Below, piece after piece: positions 1-7,419 of a stretch of DNA of 48,760 nt (positions are counted from its first letter, which is position 1; each line of letters starts with the position of its first letter). The notes beneath the pieces were generated by a model. It was not told where the DNA came from. It saw nothing but the letters and a program-made list of their open reading frames with translations, and ran no database searches. Both the position numbers and the translations under genes were made by a program. The DNA comes from Candidatus Woesearchaeota archaeon (GTDB lineage: Archaea; Nanobdellota; Nanobdellia; Woesearchaeales; UBA9989): NCBI GenBank assembly GCA_013329045.1, contig DUKZ01000003.1, positions 1 through 48,760 of the forward strand. Direction: 5' to 3'.

Positions 1-2473
1 GTCCATCAAGGGAAGAGGAGAAAAGAGTTCCCAGATTCTCATCAGACCAGTCATCTTTCTTTGTTTGAAGCTGGAAATAATTTTCAACAGCAGGGAAAAA
101 GAGATATGAAGGTGAAGAAGCAGAAAGCTGCCATTTATCAGTTTTTCCTTTGCTCACCTCAAGATTGTTATTATCGATTATCTTTACCTTGGACAGAGAA
201 GGGATCTTATTCACAGGTGGACTATTACCTGATTTCTGGACTGCAAGATTGAAACTGCCGTAAGAGAAGTCAACCTGATTAGGTGTGTTGGAGGTGACTA
301 TGAGGGAGCCTGGCTGGACGCTTCCGGTGGGAGGGATTGATTCTGGGGAGTCTGGGGCAATTACTGGTGAGGTTACTATTATCTTATATGCCCAGATCCC
401 AGGTGATTGTGAATGGGCGATTTCAACATGCATAAACAGATCAGTGTTCTTTGAGATCACCTTAAAGGCTAGATTATATAATTGATTCAGACGAATTTGT
501 TTATTTGTACCAGCATACTTTTCACCTGCACCAAGGAGAAGATATACGGTCTTTGGCTGATCTATTAAATCAAAGAAAGGGGTGTTCCCAACTTCAAAAC
601 TGTTCAGATCTCTCTGGATTAGTTCAAGGGTGCAATGATCATCTGCACTTGCTTCAAAACAGGGTATATACATATAATTTTCAGGAATCATACTATTCAT
701 AACTTGGATCTCAACAAAATCATCACTAAGGCGGGGGTTTGTTCTCATTGAAACCACTGGCGCTGATGGAGGGGGAGTGCCCTTTAAAAGAATAATGAGA
801 GCTGCTTCCCGTGCATGCTGTGCAGTGCTTAATCTTATCAATGCATCTTCCTCTTCACTGCCATCTGCAGTATCTCCTTGGTGGGTGCTTATTGCTCGCA
901 ACTCAATATACGCCGTCCTCAACGCATCAGTCTGGGCGATGACCTCTTCTCTTGCTTGGCGGATTGGGCTAGTGACCTCATCAGGAGAATCACTGATTGT
1001 TACCTTCCAGATCTTCTCGCTATTAACAGTCTCTGGATCCCCTAAAGTGAATGTTTTGTCGGGATGAAGAGAAAGGTACAATCTTTTGAATGCTGCAATC
1101 CTCTGTTCACTATTTACATTTCCAGGAGCAATAAGATAAAATGAGGGGTGAGTATCTTTGATGATAGAATAACTGTTAGTACTAACAATGAAAGAGAGCA
1201 TATCAACATCCTCAGAACAATAAGCTGGACAAGTTATCGTTAGATATACTCCTTGGGAGATGGAAATAGTGAAATAATCATTATTTGAACCCGCAGGAAC
1301 TAATACCGTGGGAGGTTGGATTGGTGGTTGGGGTGTTGGAGTAGGGGCGGTGATAGCTGTGATTTGCACTGTGTGACTGGTACCAAGGGGTCCATTATTA
1401 GGATTAGTCTGTGGTAATTGGGTGAGACTTGCAGCAGTAATGCCATTTTGGTCAAGCCAGGCAATCACGTCCTGGATGGTGTATGCTGTGTTTTCTGGAA
1501 CGAAAATAGAAATCTCTATCTGAGGGGTAATGTCACTTTGCCTAAGGCGGTCGAGAACCATTGTTTTCCCTTGATAAGATGTACCATCCACCTGCACGTT
1601 CAGTGGTAGGGTTACCCTAAGCGTTTCTTCCACTAGAGTTGGGTTACCGGCTAGTTGAGTGAGAGTAGGTGGAGTTGTAGGAGCAGGAGGAGTGGCAGGT
1701 GGAGGTGGTGGAGCAGGTGGAGGTGGAGTTGTAGGAGCAGGAGGATTTGGAGGAGCATCTGAAGAGGGGGTATTGGCATAAGAAGTAACCATCCCCTCTG
1801 GATTAATTGTAGCTAGATTAGAATCCAGGGGTGTTATCTCTCCTGAGGTTTGAAGTGCAGGGAGTGTTCCAGAGAACTGAACTTCAGGACTATTCCCAAA
1901 GAGAGCAAAATCATAATTTTTTGTGGGAAAGGTTAGGGAAGAGAATTCGTTATTCATCTTAGTTGCATCATCCATGGGTTGTTCAGGAGACCCACCTGGC
2001 AGATTATGAATAGGAATGGCTTTAAAAGGTTCAGGATTTTTGCTCAACGGAACCACACCAACAACAAAATAATAATCCCGACCATTGATAGTCGCTTTAG
2101 CTTCTTTAATTACTTGAAAGTTTTTTACAAGAAAGTCAGGTGGTGCATTCTGTAATTTTTTTGAACCGATGGAATACACTGCTTGTGATAGTAGTCCTAG
2201 CATACTGGTCTTTGCTGCCCTTCTGCTAGTTGCCAGTGCAAGATAAGGAAGTAAATTATCCTTATCCCAGTTCGCCCTGCCAACAACCTTAAGATAATAA
2301 CTCGTTTGACCATCTTTTGTTAAAGAATAAATCGCCCACCCACCGAGATATCCAAGATCGTTATCATACTTTATCACCCCACTCCACTTCGATTCTTCAG
2401 CAGTGGCACTCAAAGGCACGGTGCTCATCACTAAGAGGATCGTGACAAGGAGTGAAAATAATTGTTTTTTCAA
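1..2473 (-). CDS. Secreted protein of unknown function, 3' end outside window
   Basis: The minus-strand frame is open from a TTG codon to the window edge, about 824 codons with no stop. The TTG overlaps the TGA of the upstream nucleotidyltransferase gene (TTGA) and a GAGGTGCAGGTGA ribosome-site region precedes it, which decides this start. The N-terminus (KKQLFSLLVTILLVMS) is a signal peptide with likely cleavage near SATA/EE. A Pro/Thr/Ala-rich linker lies at about residues 242-272, with two beta-rich regions on either side by appearance. I recognise no catalytic motif or named family. Cell-surface or secreted location is inferred. It is the last visible gene of a minus-strand cluster of secreted proteins. 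Confidence 0.75.
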   Translation of the reverse strand, partial: MKKQLFSLLVTILLVMSTVPLSATAEESKWSGVIKYDNDLGYLGGWAIYSLTKDGQTSYYLKVVGRANWDKDNLLPYLALATSRRAAKTSMLGLLSQAVYSIGSKKLQNAPPDFLVKNFQVIKEAKATINGRDYYFVVGVVPLSKNPEPFKAIPIHNLPGGSPEQPMDDATKMNNEFSSLTFPTKNYDFALFGNSPEVQFSGTLPALQTSGEITPLDSNLATINPEGMVTSYANTPSSDAPPNPPAPTTPPPPAPPPPPATPPAPTTPPTLTQLAGNPTLVEETLRVTLPLNVQVDGTSYQGKTMVLDRLRQSDITPQIEISIFVPENTAYTIQDVIAWLDQNGITAASLTQLPQTNPNNGPLGTSHTVQITAITAPTPTPQPPIQPPTVLVPAGSNNDYFTISISQGVYLTITCPAYCSEDVDMLSFIVSTNSYSIIKDTHPSFYLIAPGNVNSEQRIAAFKRLYLSLHPDKTFTLGDPETVNSEKIWKVTISDSPDEVTSPIRQAREEVIAQTDALRTAYIELRAISTHQGDTADGSEEEDALIRLSTAQHAREAALIILLKGTPPPSAPVVSMRTNPRLSDDFVEIQVMNSMIPENYMYIPCFEASADDHCTLELIQRDLNSFEVGNTPFFDLIDQPKTVYLLLGAGEKYAGTNKQIRLNQLYNLAFKVISKNTDLFMHVEIAHSQSPGIWAYKIIVTSPVIAPDSPESIPPTGSVQPGSLIVTSNTPNQVDFSYGSFNLAVQKSGNSPPVNKIPSLSKVKIIDNNNLEVSKGKTDKWQLSASSPSYLFFPAVENYFQLQTKKDDWSDENLGTLFSSSLDG

Positions 2474-2997
2474 ATCACCTGCACCTCTTTTGTTTTATAT
2501 TTCAAACCCCACACATCCAAAAACTCTTCAAAATAGCTGGAGCGATCAAGAGGGATCATGACGGCGCCAGAACCCAGCTTCTCACCTTTTACTTCCTCCA
2601 GGTTCATCTTCAGCGCGCGGTTGAACAATACCTTCCTGACATGCACCAGGTGCTTGGTATCATACAGGTATATCTTTCTTGGAGATATCTTAAATAAATC
2701 CTTGATGAACGCCTTGCTCCTGACGCTATATCCCTCCAGGAACAACTGAAAACCAAGCCGGGTCGACAATAAGGAAACAGTGCTCAAGAGCTCAATATCA
2801 ACTGCACACTCAGACAATGTTTTTTCCACCTCATTTACCAGCGCGACATCCTTTCCGATGATGGCAATATCTACATCACTCGGGCTTGCTTTCCCTTTTG
2901 CCAGACTGCCGAAGATGATAATATCCTCACATCTTGGCAATAAGGACTCTAATCTCTTCGCCAACATCTTCACGTTGGGATATCTTGTTGATGCCAT
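2470..2997 (-). CDS. MNT-type nucleotidyltransferase, HEPN partner
   Basis: A 175-residue protein with the minimal nucleotidyltransferase signature GSLAKGKASPSDVDI (GS-x10-DxD) near residues 30-46. In HEPN-MNT toxin-antitoxin pairs this protein acts as antitoxin, often by adding AMP to the HEPN partner; that role is known for the family and inferred here. It overlaps the 3' end of the HEPN gene by up to 71 bp. An alternative start at base 2967 (MLAKRLE) would shorten the overlap to about 41 bp and matches the usual distance from start to the GS motif. The C-terminal ~90 residues are longer than in the shortest MNT proteins and I do not recognise them. Its stop overlaps the TTG start of the next gene. 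Confidence 0.8.
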   Translation of the reverse strand: MASTRYPNVKMLAKRLESLLPRCEDIIIFGSLAKGKASPSDVDIAIIGKDVALVNEVEKTLSECAVDIELLSTVSLLSTRLGFQLFLEGYSVRSKAFIKDLFKISPRKIYLYDTKHLVHVRKVLFNRALKMNLEEVKGEKLGSGAVMIPLDRSSYFEEFLDVWGLKYKTKEVQVI

Positions 2998-3286
2998 CTT
3001 TTAGGTGAGATACCTCCTCTTTTGTCAATGAACGCTCGTATGAATCCTGGTAAATCCTGAACAAAGGATTTATGATATCATATACCTCTTGGAAGTTGAT
3101 CTTCAAAAACAGGAATATCTCCTGATGATTCTTTGGCACTTTTCCTGTCTTTTTCCATATCAACAACCTGGCAATTTGCACGATTGCCTTGTAATAGTTG
3201 GAAGCTGCGGCGCGGTAATGCTCATTTTGCTCCGCCTGCTCTCCTTCAAGGAAAAATTCCTTGAATCCTTCGATGATTTCCTTCAT
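2927..3286 (-). CDS. HEPN-domain protein, putative toxin
   Basis: A 119-residue all-helical protein. Residues about 20-45 (EHYRAAASNYYKAIVQIARLL) have the tyrosine- and alanine-rich first helices typical of HEPN proteins, and RIYQDSYERS resembles the segment before the last helix. The canonical RNase motif R-x4-6-H is not evident: after the Arg of RIYQDSYERS there is no nearby His, so RNase activity is uncertain. Immediate overlap with an MNT nucleotidyltransferase is the main support for the assignment. A TATA-like ATATATAAAC lies about 25 bp before the ATG and is bracketed by three identical 11-mers, suggesting autoregulation. Confidence 0.7.
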   Translation of the reverse strand: MKEIIEGFKEFFLEGEQAEQNEHYRAAASNYYKAIVQIARLLIWKKTGKVPKNHQEIFLFLKINFQEVYDIINPLFRIYQDSYERSLTKEEVSHLKDGINKISQREDVGEEIRVLIAKM

Positions 3287-3288
3287 TG

Positions 3289-3375
3289 TTTATAGTAAAT
3301 GAATTAAGTTTATATATCTTTTGTTTTTTATAGTAAAATATCTTGGTTTATTATGTCTATTTTGTTTATAGTAAA
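3289..3375. promoter_or_regulatory. Three TTTATAGTAAA sites at exact 38-bp spacing
   Basis: The 11-mer TTTATAGTAAA begins at 3289, 3327 and 3365, so the period is exactly 38 bp. The minus-strand TATA box of the HEPN gene (about 3307-3318) lies between the first two sites, and the site at 3289 sits directly before the ATG at 3286. The arrangement suits an operator array for an autoregulated toxin-antitoxin operon; a degenerate 38-bp tandem repeat is the alternative. Confidence 0.55.
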
Positions 3376-3459
3376 CATTTCTTTCTGTTTGGGTTTACCT
3401 GCCAGGTTGATGCTCATCACTAGCAAGGTCATGACAAGGAGTGATAAGGGTTTTTTCAT
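3328..3459 (-). pseudogene. Orphan signal peptide, truncated secreted-protein gene
   Basis: A 43-codon ORF starting MKKPLSLLVMTLLVMS. Its ATG overlaps the TGA of the upstream secreted-protein gene (ATGA) and a GAGGTGACC ribosome site is present, so it looks like a properly coupled gene start. After the signal peptide the protein ends within low-complexity A/T-rich sequence that belongs to the HEPN promoter region. The first 16 residues closely match the signal peptide of the gene starting at 2473, also at DNA level. I read it as the stump of a secreted-protein gene whose body was separated or lost when the HEPN-MNT module arrived. Confidence 0.6.
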
Positions 3460-5174
3460 GGGGTCACCTCTTCTGCATTATACGCGCAATTATCCCTAGT
3501 AACTAAATTGATCTTCCAGCGTCCCTTGCTGTTCGAAGAAAAAAGCACACCCTCCTCTTTTTTAATGGAGGTGTCATCTTCCCAGACATAACCTGGAACA
3601 AACAAGTCATCTTTGGGGTCGTATATGAGCGAACTTCTATACGTGCAACTTTCTAGAATGAACATACCGTCCTTTTCCCTCACTGAGACTGGAACATTAT
3701 TAATTGTATATTTTTGTAAAAGGAAGTATTTCAAAAATCTATCTAGTTCATCTTGGGAGGAAATAGGGGGGTTGGTATCTGAGTCATTTTCTACCGTACC
3801 TAAAAAAACAGAATACGAGATGGTGCCATCAAAAAATTTAATGGCCCCGTTGGGGCCTACAAAAGCTAGAAGATAGTCATCAAAACCACCCACATAATGA
3901 GCTCTGTTTAACTCTTTATTCAATTCCAAATTCCTATTAAGACTAAAAAGGTAATCAAGCATTGATTTTCCTTCTTTATGACGGATACGTATAATATTTT
4001 TATCATTGGGTTCTAGTTCAAGGAGATAATCATCAGAAGGGAAGTTGAAATTGTACGATTTTCCAAGTACTGAGATGGTTTTGCCCTTAAGAACTAGCCC
4101 TTTTTGTATATAATCATGAACTAAACTATATATATTCATATAAGCATTGTTATTAACATAAAAAACTTCCAGAGGCGTTGATTCCTCTCCATCTTTACTC
4201 TTAAAAAGAAAGTCCATTACCATTGTTTCTTTATCTACATGAATCTTTAGGGTTCTTCCTGATGTTAGAACCATGGTTAGAACGCCTATTATTTCATCTG
4301 AGTTATAGTCAATAGAGCTTACCGACTCTGATCCAAAATCAAAAGAAGTGTAACTTCCTATAGTGGGAAAGTATAGGTGGGCCACACCATCATTGGAATC
4401 AGTAGGACTCAGAAGAACAAATCCATCATCTTTCATTTTTTTAGGTAACTCCCACTTTTCAAGTTCGGAATCAGGGGGTGACGGTTGCTCAACACCTGTA
4501 GAGGGTCCTTGCGGCCACTCCCACTCCACTCCGTGCACTTTGAAACCCTTTTCGAGGAATTCGATTGGTGTCAAACCTGCTGGTTCTTCCACTGTGATAA
4601 AGAATGTCCTGTCACCTTTCGGAATGGCAACTTCGGCAGGCATATCAGCATTATATGATCTCACATAAATTTCTCTTGCAGAAAGAACATCAAGATAATT
4701 TTGCCCTTCAGCAGCTAAAGGGATGACTTTTATCAACCCCGGACCAGAGAAGGTGATGGAAAGGGGATCATCAGATTGGAGTGGAGCAGGTACTAAAGGA
4801 CTTACATGAAAAACGGAAAAACCATTGTCTTGATTCGCTACTCTATTATCACACCCAGTATGATAATCAGTGACCTGGTAGATCTCATGTTCTGAAAAAC
4901 AGCCGGCATTGGAATATCCTTCAGCTGGTATTCCAGAACATTTGTAAGGTTTTGAGGAGTATCCACCACCCAGGGTTAGTGCACAGAATTGATTCCTAAA
5001 CTCATCTGTATCGGGAGTAGTCTCACCAAAAACAGTCCTGCAATCTTGAATCATTACGCCAGGATCTTCACCTCTTGGATTAGGGGGGAGAGCAGCTGAA
5101 CAAGAAAAAAACTCTGCATGGACAGCACTAACTAATAACAAGAATACAATTCCGAATATGGTGTTCTTTTTCAT
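3456..5174 (-). CDS. Secreted protein of unknown function
   Basis: A 572-residue protein with a clear signal peptide (MKKNTIFGIVFLLLVSAVHA, cleavage likely after HA). The mature N-terminus to about residue 110 contains several cysteines (SCSAAL, QDCRTVF, PYKCSG, NAGCFS, TGCDN) that could form disulfides, then a Pro-rich spacer near residues 225-240. The remainder is rich in short beta-strand-like segments. No catalytic motif or named family is recognised. The start directly abuts the stop of the upstream gene (0 bp), and its stop overlaps the next ATG, so it sits inside one translationally coupled transcript of exported proteins. Confidence 0.8.
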   Translation of the reverse strand: MKKNTIFGIVFLLLVSAVHAEFFSCSAALPPNPRGEDPGVMIQDCRTVFGETTPDTDEFRNQFCALTLGGGYSSKPYKCSGIPAEGYSNAGCFSEHEIYQVTDYHTGCDNRVANQDNGFSVFHVSPLVPAPLQSDDPLSITFSGPGLIKVIPLAAEGQNYLDVLSAREIYVRSYNADMPAEVAIPKGDRTFFITVEEPAGLTPIEFLEKGFKVHGVEWEWPQGPSTGVEQPSPPDSELEKWELPKKMKDDGFVLLSPTDSNDGVAHLYFPTIGSYTSFDFGSESVSSIDYNSDEIIGVLTMVLTSGRTLKIHVDKETMVMDFLFKSKDGEESTPLEVFYVNNNAYMNIYSLVHDYIQKGLVLKGKTISVLGKSYNFNFPSDDYLLELEPNDKNIIRIRHKEGKSMLDYLFSLNRNLELNKELNRAHYVGGFDDYLLAFVGPNGAIKFFDGTISYSVFLGTVENDSDTNPPISSQDELDRFLKYFLLQKYTINNVPVSVREKDGMFILESCTYRSSLIYDPKDDLFVPGYVWEDDTSIKKEEGVLFSSNSKGRWKINLVTRDNCAYNAEEVTP

Positions 5175-6416
5175 TTAAGCTATTCCATTACTTGGTTCCA
5201 GGGGTCCACCAGATAATCGGATACGTTCTATACCCTCTGGAGGCTGGATATCACCTTCTACTACCTTATCTCTCGCCTCAACATTCACCGGCAGATTGTC
5301 TTTCTGCTTTACAAAAATGGTGTTCTTTGCGATAGCGATGACGCCGTCATTCATCAGGTTGTTTGTGTTGTCGATGGAGAATGTATAATCATCTAGCATC
5401 ACAATTATTTTATTATCTATAATTTTAAATTTAGCATCCACCCAGGGTTTTAGAGACCGCACTTCTGTACCTTCAGGTATTTGAGTGACTAGGTGAAATT
5501 CTTGAGCATCTGAACCCTGAATGATCTGTAAAAATGATAAATAACTATTAGGCCCATCATCAAGCAATGCGAGATTGAATGATATTTCACCAAGAGTTAC
5601 TGGTATGAATTGTTCAGTTGTGGGATTGATTAGAGGGGTATAATATTGGGGATATAGCGATTCTGATAAAGAGAATATTGGTGAATCTTGCCGATGATTA
5701 TCAGGGACAGGATTATTCTGATTAGCTAAATCCTTTCGTTCTAATAAAGCATAAGTGATAATAGACTTAATCTCTGGCGCATCCAACCGCCTTAGGGGAG
5801 ATTGTGTAAATTGTTGAGTATTTATAGGAACTAGAGCGAGATACTTATTAACTCTCGCTTGATAATCATCTTCTGCGTCTTCCAATTTTTTGAGTGCAAT
5901 TCCTACATAAATCTTGTTATATGATGACAATTCAGGATTACCATCATCCTTAATGGAAAGCCAAGCGGGGTGTTGCCGTGCATACGATTGATACGCATCT
6001 TGGAAGTTTGTCACAAAGGGAATACTATCAGCTATCGGTTCAATGGTACAATCATCTGAGTAATCAGGTTTCTCTTGTGACAATACTTCATAATTCGTTC
6101 GTTCCTGAGATGTCATCCCACCAGATTTTGTTGATTCCCGGACACACATAAAGGAAACGGCAATAAAGTCTCTGTGAGTCTCATCAACATGGTAAATTAT
6201 GACTCCATCATAGTCTGTGCCTATTTCCCTCAGAAGATTTCGCATTATATTATCGGTCGCTTCGGTATACGGCTGTGATTCACCAATTACCCCCCCCGTC
6301 ATTTCCCCCACCGACAACCCGGTCAATCCTTTCAACCCGATAATGTTCGTGCCGACAAGGGCAAACGTGAACATGAGCAATAAGAACCCCAATGCGTACG
6401 AAGTTTTCCTGAGCAT
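5175..6416 (-). CDS. Secreted or membrane-anchored protein of unknown function
   Basis: A 413-residue protein beginning MLRKTSYALGFLLLMFTFAL, an uncleaved anchor or signal peptide. I chose the ATG at 6416; a GTG at 6422 is also in frame. A TATA box (CTTTAAATATC, minus strand, near 6455-6466) lies about 40 bp upstream, marking it as the first gene of the secreted cluster. Residues about 50-150 contain mixed alpha/beta sequence with two cysteines (FMCVRE, DDCTIE); the C-terminal half has repeated short hydrophobic strands. No known domain is recognised. Confidence 0.78.
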   Translation of the reverse strand: MLRKTSYALGFLLLMFTFALVGTNIIGLKGLTGLSVGEMTGGVIGESQPYTEATDNIMRNLLREIGTDYDGVIIYHVDETHRDFIAVSFMCVRESTKSGGMTSQERTNYEVLSQEKPDYSDDCTIEPIADSIPFVTNFQDAYQSYARQHPAWLSIKDDGNPELSSYNKIYVGIALKKLEDAEDDYQARVNKYLALVPINTQQFTQSPLRRLDAPEIKSIITYALLERKDLANQNNPVPDNHRQDSPIFSLSESLYPQYYTPLINPTTEQFIPVTLGEISFNLALLDDGPNSYLSFLQIIQGSDAQEFHLVTQIPEGTEVRSLKPWVDAKFKIIDNKIIVMLDDYTFSIDNTNNLMNDGVIAIAKNTIFVKQKDNLPVNVEARDKVVEGDIQPPEGIERIRLSGGPLEPSNGIA

Positions 6417-6504
6417 GATCACTAACCCTTTTTCCTCTATTACCAGTGATAATGATATTTAAAGGTTGTGGAAAAGATTGATTATTGGAAAGCCTTCCAA
6501 GGAC

Positions 6505-6630
6505 ATGAACACGAACGAGCAAGACAGGCGATGGGTTATTGCATTCTGGGCAGAATAATAAATACCCATGATGATAAGGACTGGAGCAGCCAGCAAAAAG
6601 AGCTTGTTGATGCGCTAATTTCCTGGTGAG
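6505..6630 (+). pseudogene. Frameshifted remnant of a small ORF
   Basis: Reading from the ATG at 6505 gives MNTNEQDRRWVIAFWAE and then a stop. One base over, the sequence continues as IINTHDDKDWSSQQKELV...ISW and a TGA at about 6630. The joined peptide has the W-A-E-x(5)-H-x(3)-D-W-S-x-Q-Q pattern I associate with small uncharacterised prokaryotic proteins that accompany toxin-like genes; that family resemblance is from memory and unnamed. The break lies in AATAATAAAT, a likely slippage or indel spot. No promoter is obvious. It could be chance, since it is short. Confidence 0.4.
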
Positions 6631-6634
6631 AACA

Positions 6635-6874
6635 TCACCTTTTCCCCATCTCTTCCTTCATCTTCCTCTCAACCAGTTGTGACATGTTGATGCTGGCTGA
6701 TGCACAATATCTCTTGAAGTCACGAAGCACATTCTCATCAATCGTCAGATTAATCCGTCTGCGCCTATAGAGCTTCCTGATCCTCTTCGTCCTCTCAAAC
6801 TCCAACAGGCTCTCAAAGACCTCAGGATATCTTCTGATGATCTCCCGAGCCCTGGCAACATTAGGCGATTGCAT
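6635..6874 (-). CDS. Antitoxin-like DNA-binding protein of the Fic/Doc module
   Basis: A 79-residue, very basic protein. Residues about 40-75 (INLTIDENVLRDFKRYCASA) have the beta-strand plus two-helix pattern of ribbon-helix-helix repressors. The N-terminal half (REIIRRYPEVFESLLEF) is helical and could contact the toxin. The start overlaps the toxin gene by 14 bp. Here the antitoxin follows the toxin, whereas in classical phd-doc it comes first. Function as antitoxin and autorepressor is inferred from position and fold pattern. Confidence 0.65.
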   Translation of the reverse strand: MQSPNVARAREIIRRYPEVFESLLEFERTKRIRKLYRRRRINLTIDENVLRDFKRYCASASINMSQLVERKMKEEMGKR

Positions 6875-7193
6875 CTTTTATGCACCTCTCAATTGCTATT
6901 ACACTTGTCATGTTCTTCTTCAGAATAGTGATGATGACAGATGGTATCTTTTCAGGATCATACCTTATCTTTGATATGTCCATGATCACCATGATCACTG
7001 CTGCGGCAGTTCGTTTATTCCCCTCTTCAAAGACATGATCAATCAGGATTGCTCTCACCAAGAGCGCAGCTGATCTAACCCAGTTTTTGCTCCTTGCACA
7101 TTCTTGCACGGCAAATGACAGGCTTGAGCTATTGATAACAGTCCCTTTATCGAATTCCTTGTTAATCTCTATAATGTCTTTAAGGCTTAACAT
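6861..7193 (-). CDS. Fic/Doc-family toxin
   Basis: A 110-residue protein, the usual length of Doc. It carries HVFEEGNKRTAA at about residues 53-64, matching the Fic/Doc motif HxFx(D/E)GNKR that binds the nucleotide and Mg2+ and transfers NMP or phosphate to a target hydroxyl. Doc phosphorylates EF-Tu in bacteria; the archaeal target is unknown. A TATA box (CTTTAAATAAT, minus strand, near 7214-7224) is about 21-31 bp before the ATG, so the mRNA is probably leaderless. No inhibitory (S/T)xxxE(G/N) helix is obvious in the toxin itself. Confidence 0.82.
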   Translation of the reverse strand: MLSLKDIIEINKEFDKGTVINSSSLSFAVQECARSKNWVRSAALLVRAILIDHVFEEGNKRTAAAVIMVIMDISKIRYDPEKIPSVIITILKKNMTSVIAIERCIKDAIA

Positions 7194-7302
7194 TTTTATA
7201 TGTATATGTACGTATTATTTAAAGATGTCGATTTCCCTCGCAACGCTTAAATACTTAAAACACCATAGTGCCAGAAAACAACCACTCAGAGGGGGTTAAA
7301 CG

Positions 7303-7317
7303 GTACGAACCTCGTAC
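7303..7317 (+). promoter_or_regulatory. Hairpin directly upstream of a strong ribosome site
   Basis: GTACGA-ACC-TCGTAC is a perfect 6-bp stem with a 3-nt loop, followed directly by AAGGAGG and then, 6 nt on, the ATG at 7330. The promoter is probably the TTAAATACTTAAA near 7246-7258, so the hairpin lies in the leader RNA. It could tune access to the ribosome site. Confidence 0.45.
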
Positions 7318-7329
7318 AAGGAGGACAAG

Positions 7330-7419
7330 ATGAAAGACGAAGCCGATGAAGAATACTACGATGAAGGGGATTCTGGCGAGGATGAGCCAGACGATGATGC
7401 AAAGGATGATGAGGTGTAG
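7330..7419 (+). CDS. 29-residue highly acidic protein
   Basis: MKDEADEEYYDEGDSGEDE... ends at a TAG directly adjoining the convergent CorA stop. More than half of the residues are Asp or Glu. The case for a real gene is the near-perfect AAGGAGG ribosome site 6 nt upstream, a TATA-like element about 75 bp before the ATG, and a hairpin in the presumed leader. It has no membrane segment or motif. Acidic tails of this kind bind basic proteins or cations, but nothing here assigns a function. Being convergent with the corA-mscS transcript, it may be linked to ion stress only by position. Confidence 0.5.
   Translation: MKDEADEEYYDEGDSGEDEPDDDAKDDEV

Noticed and set aside
61-1609. Several short plus-strand open frames in the first 1.6 kb
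   Set aside because: All lie opposite the long uninterrupted minus-strand secreted-protein frame, and none has a ribosome site or TATA of its own.
3289-3375. CRISPR array
   Set aside because: Only three 11-bp repeats with A/T-rich, partly similar spacers, and no cas genes in the window; the position at a promoter fits operators better.
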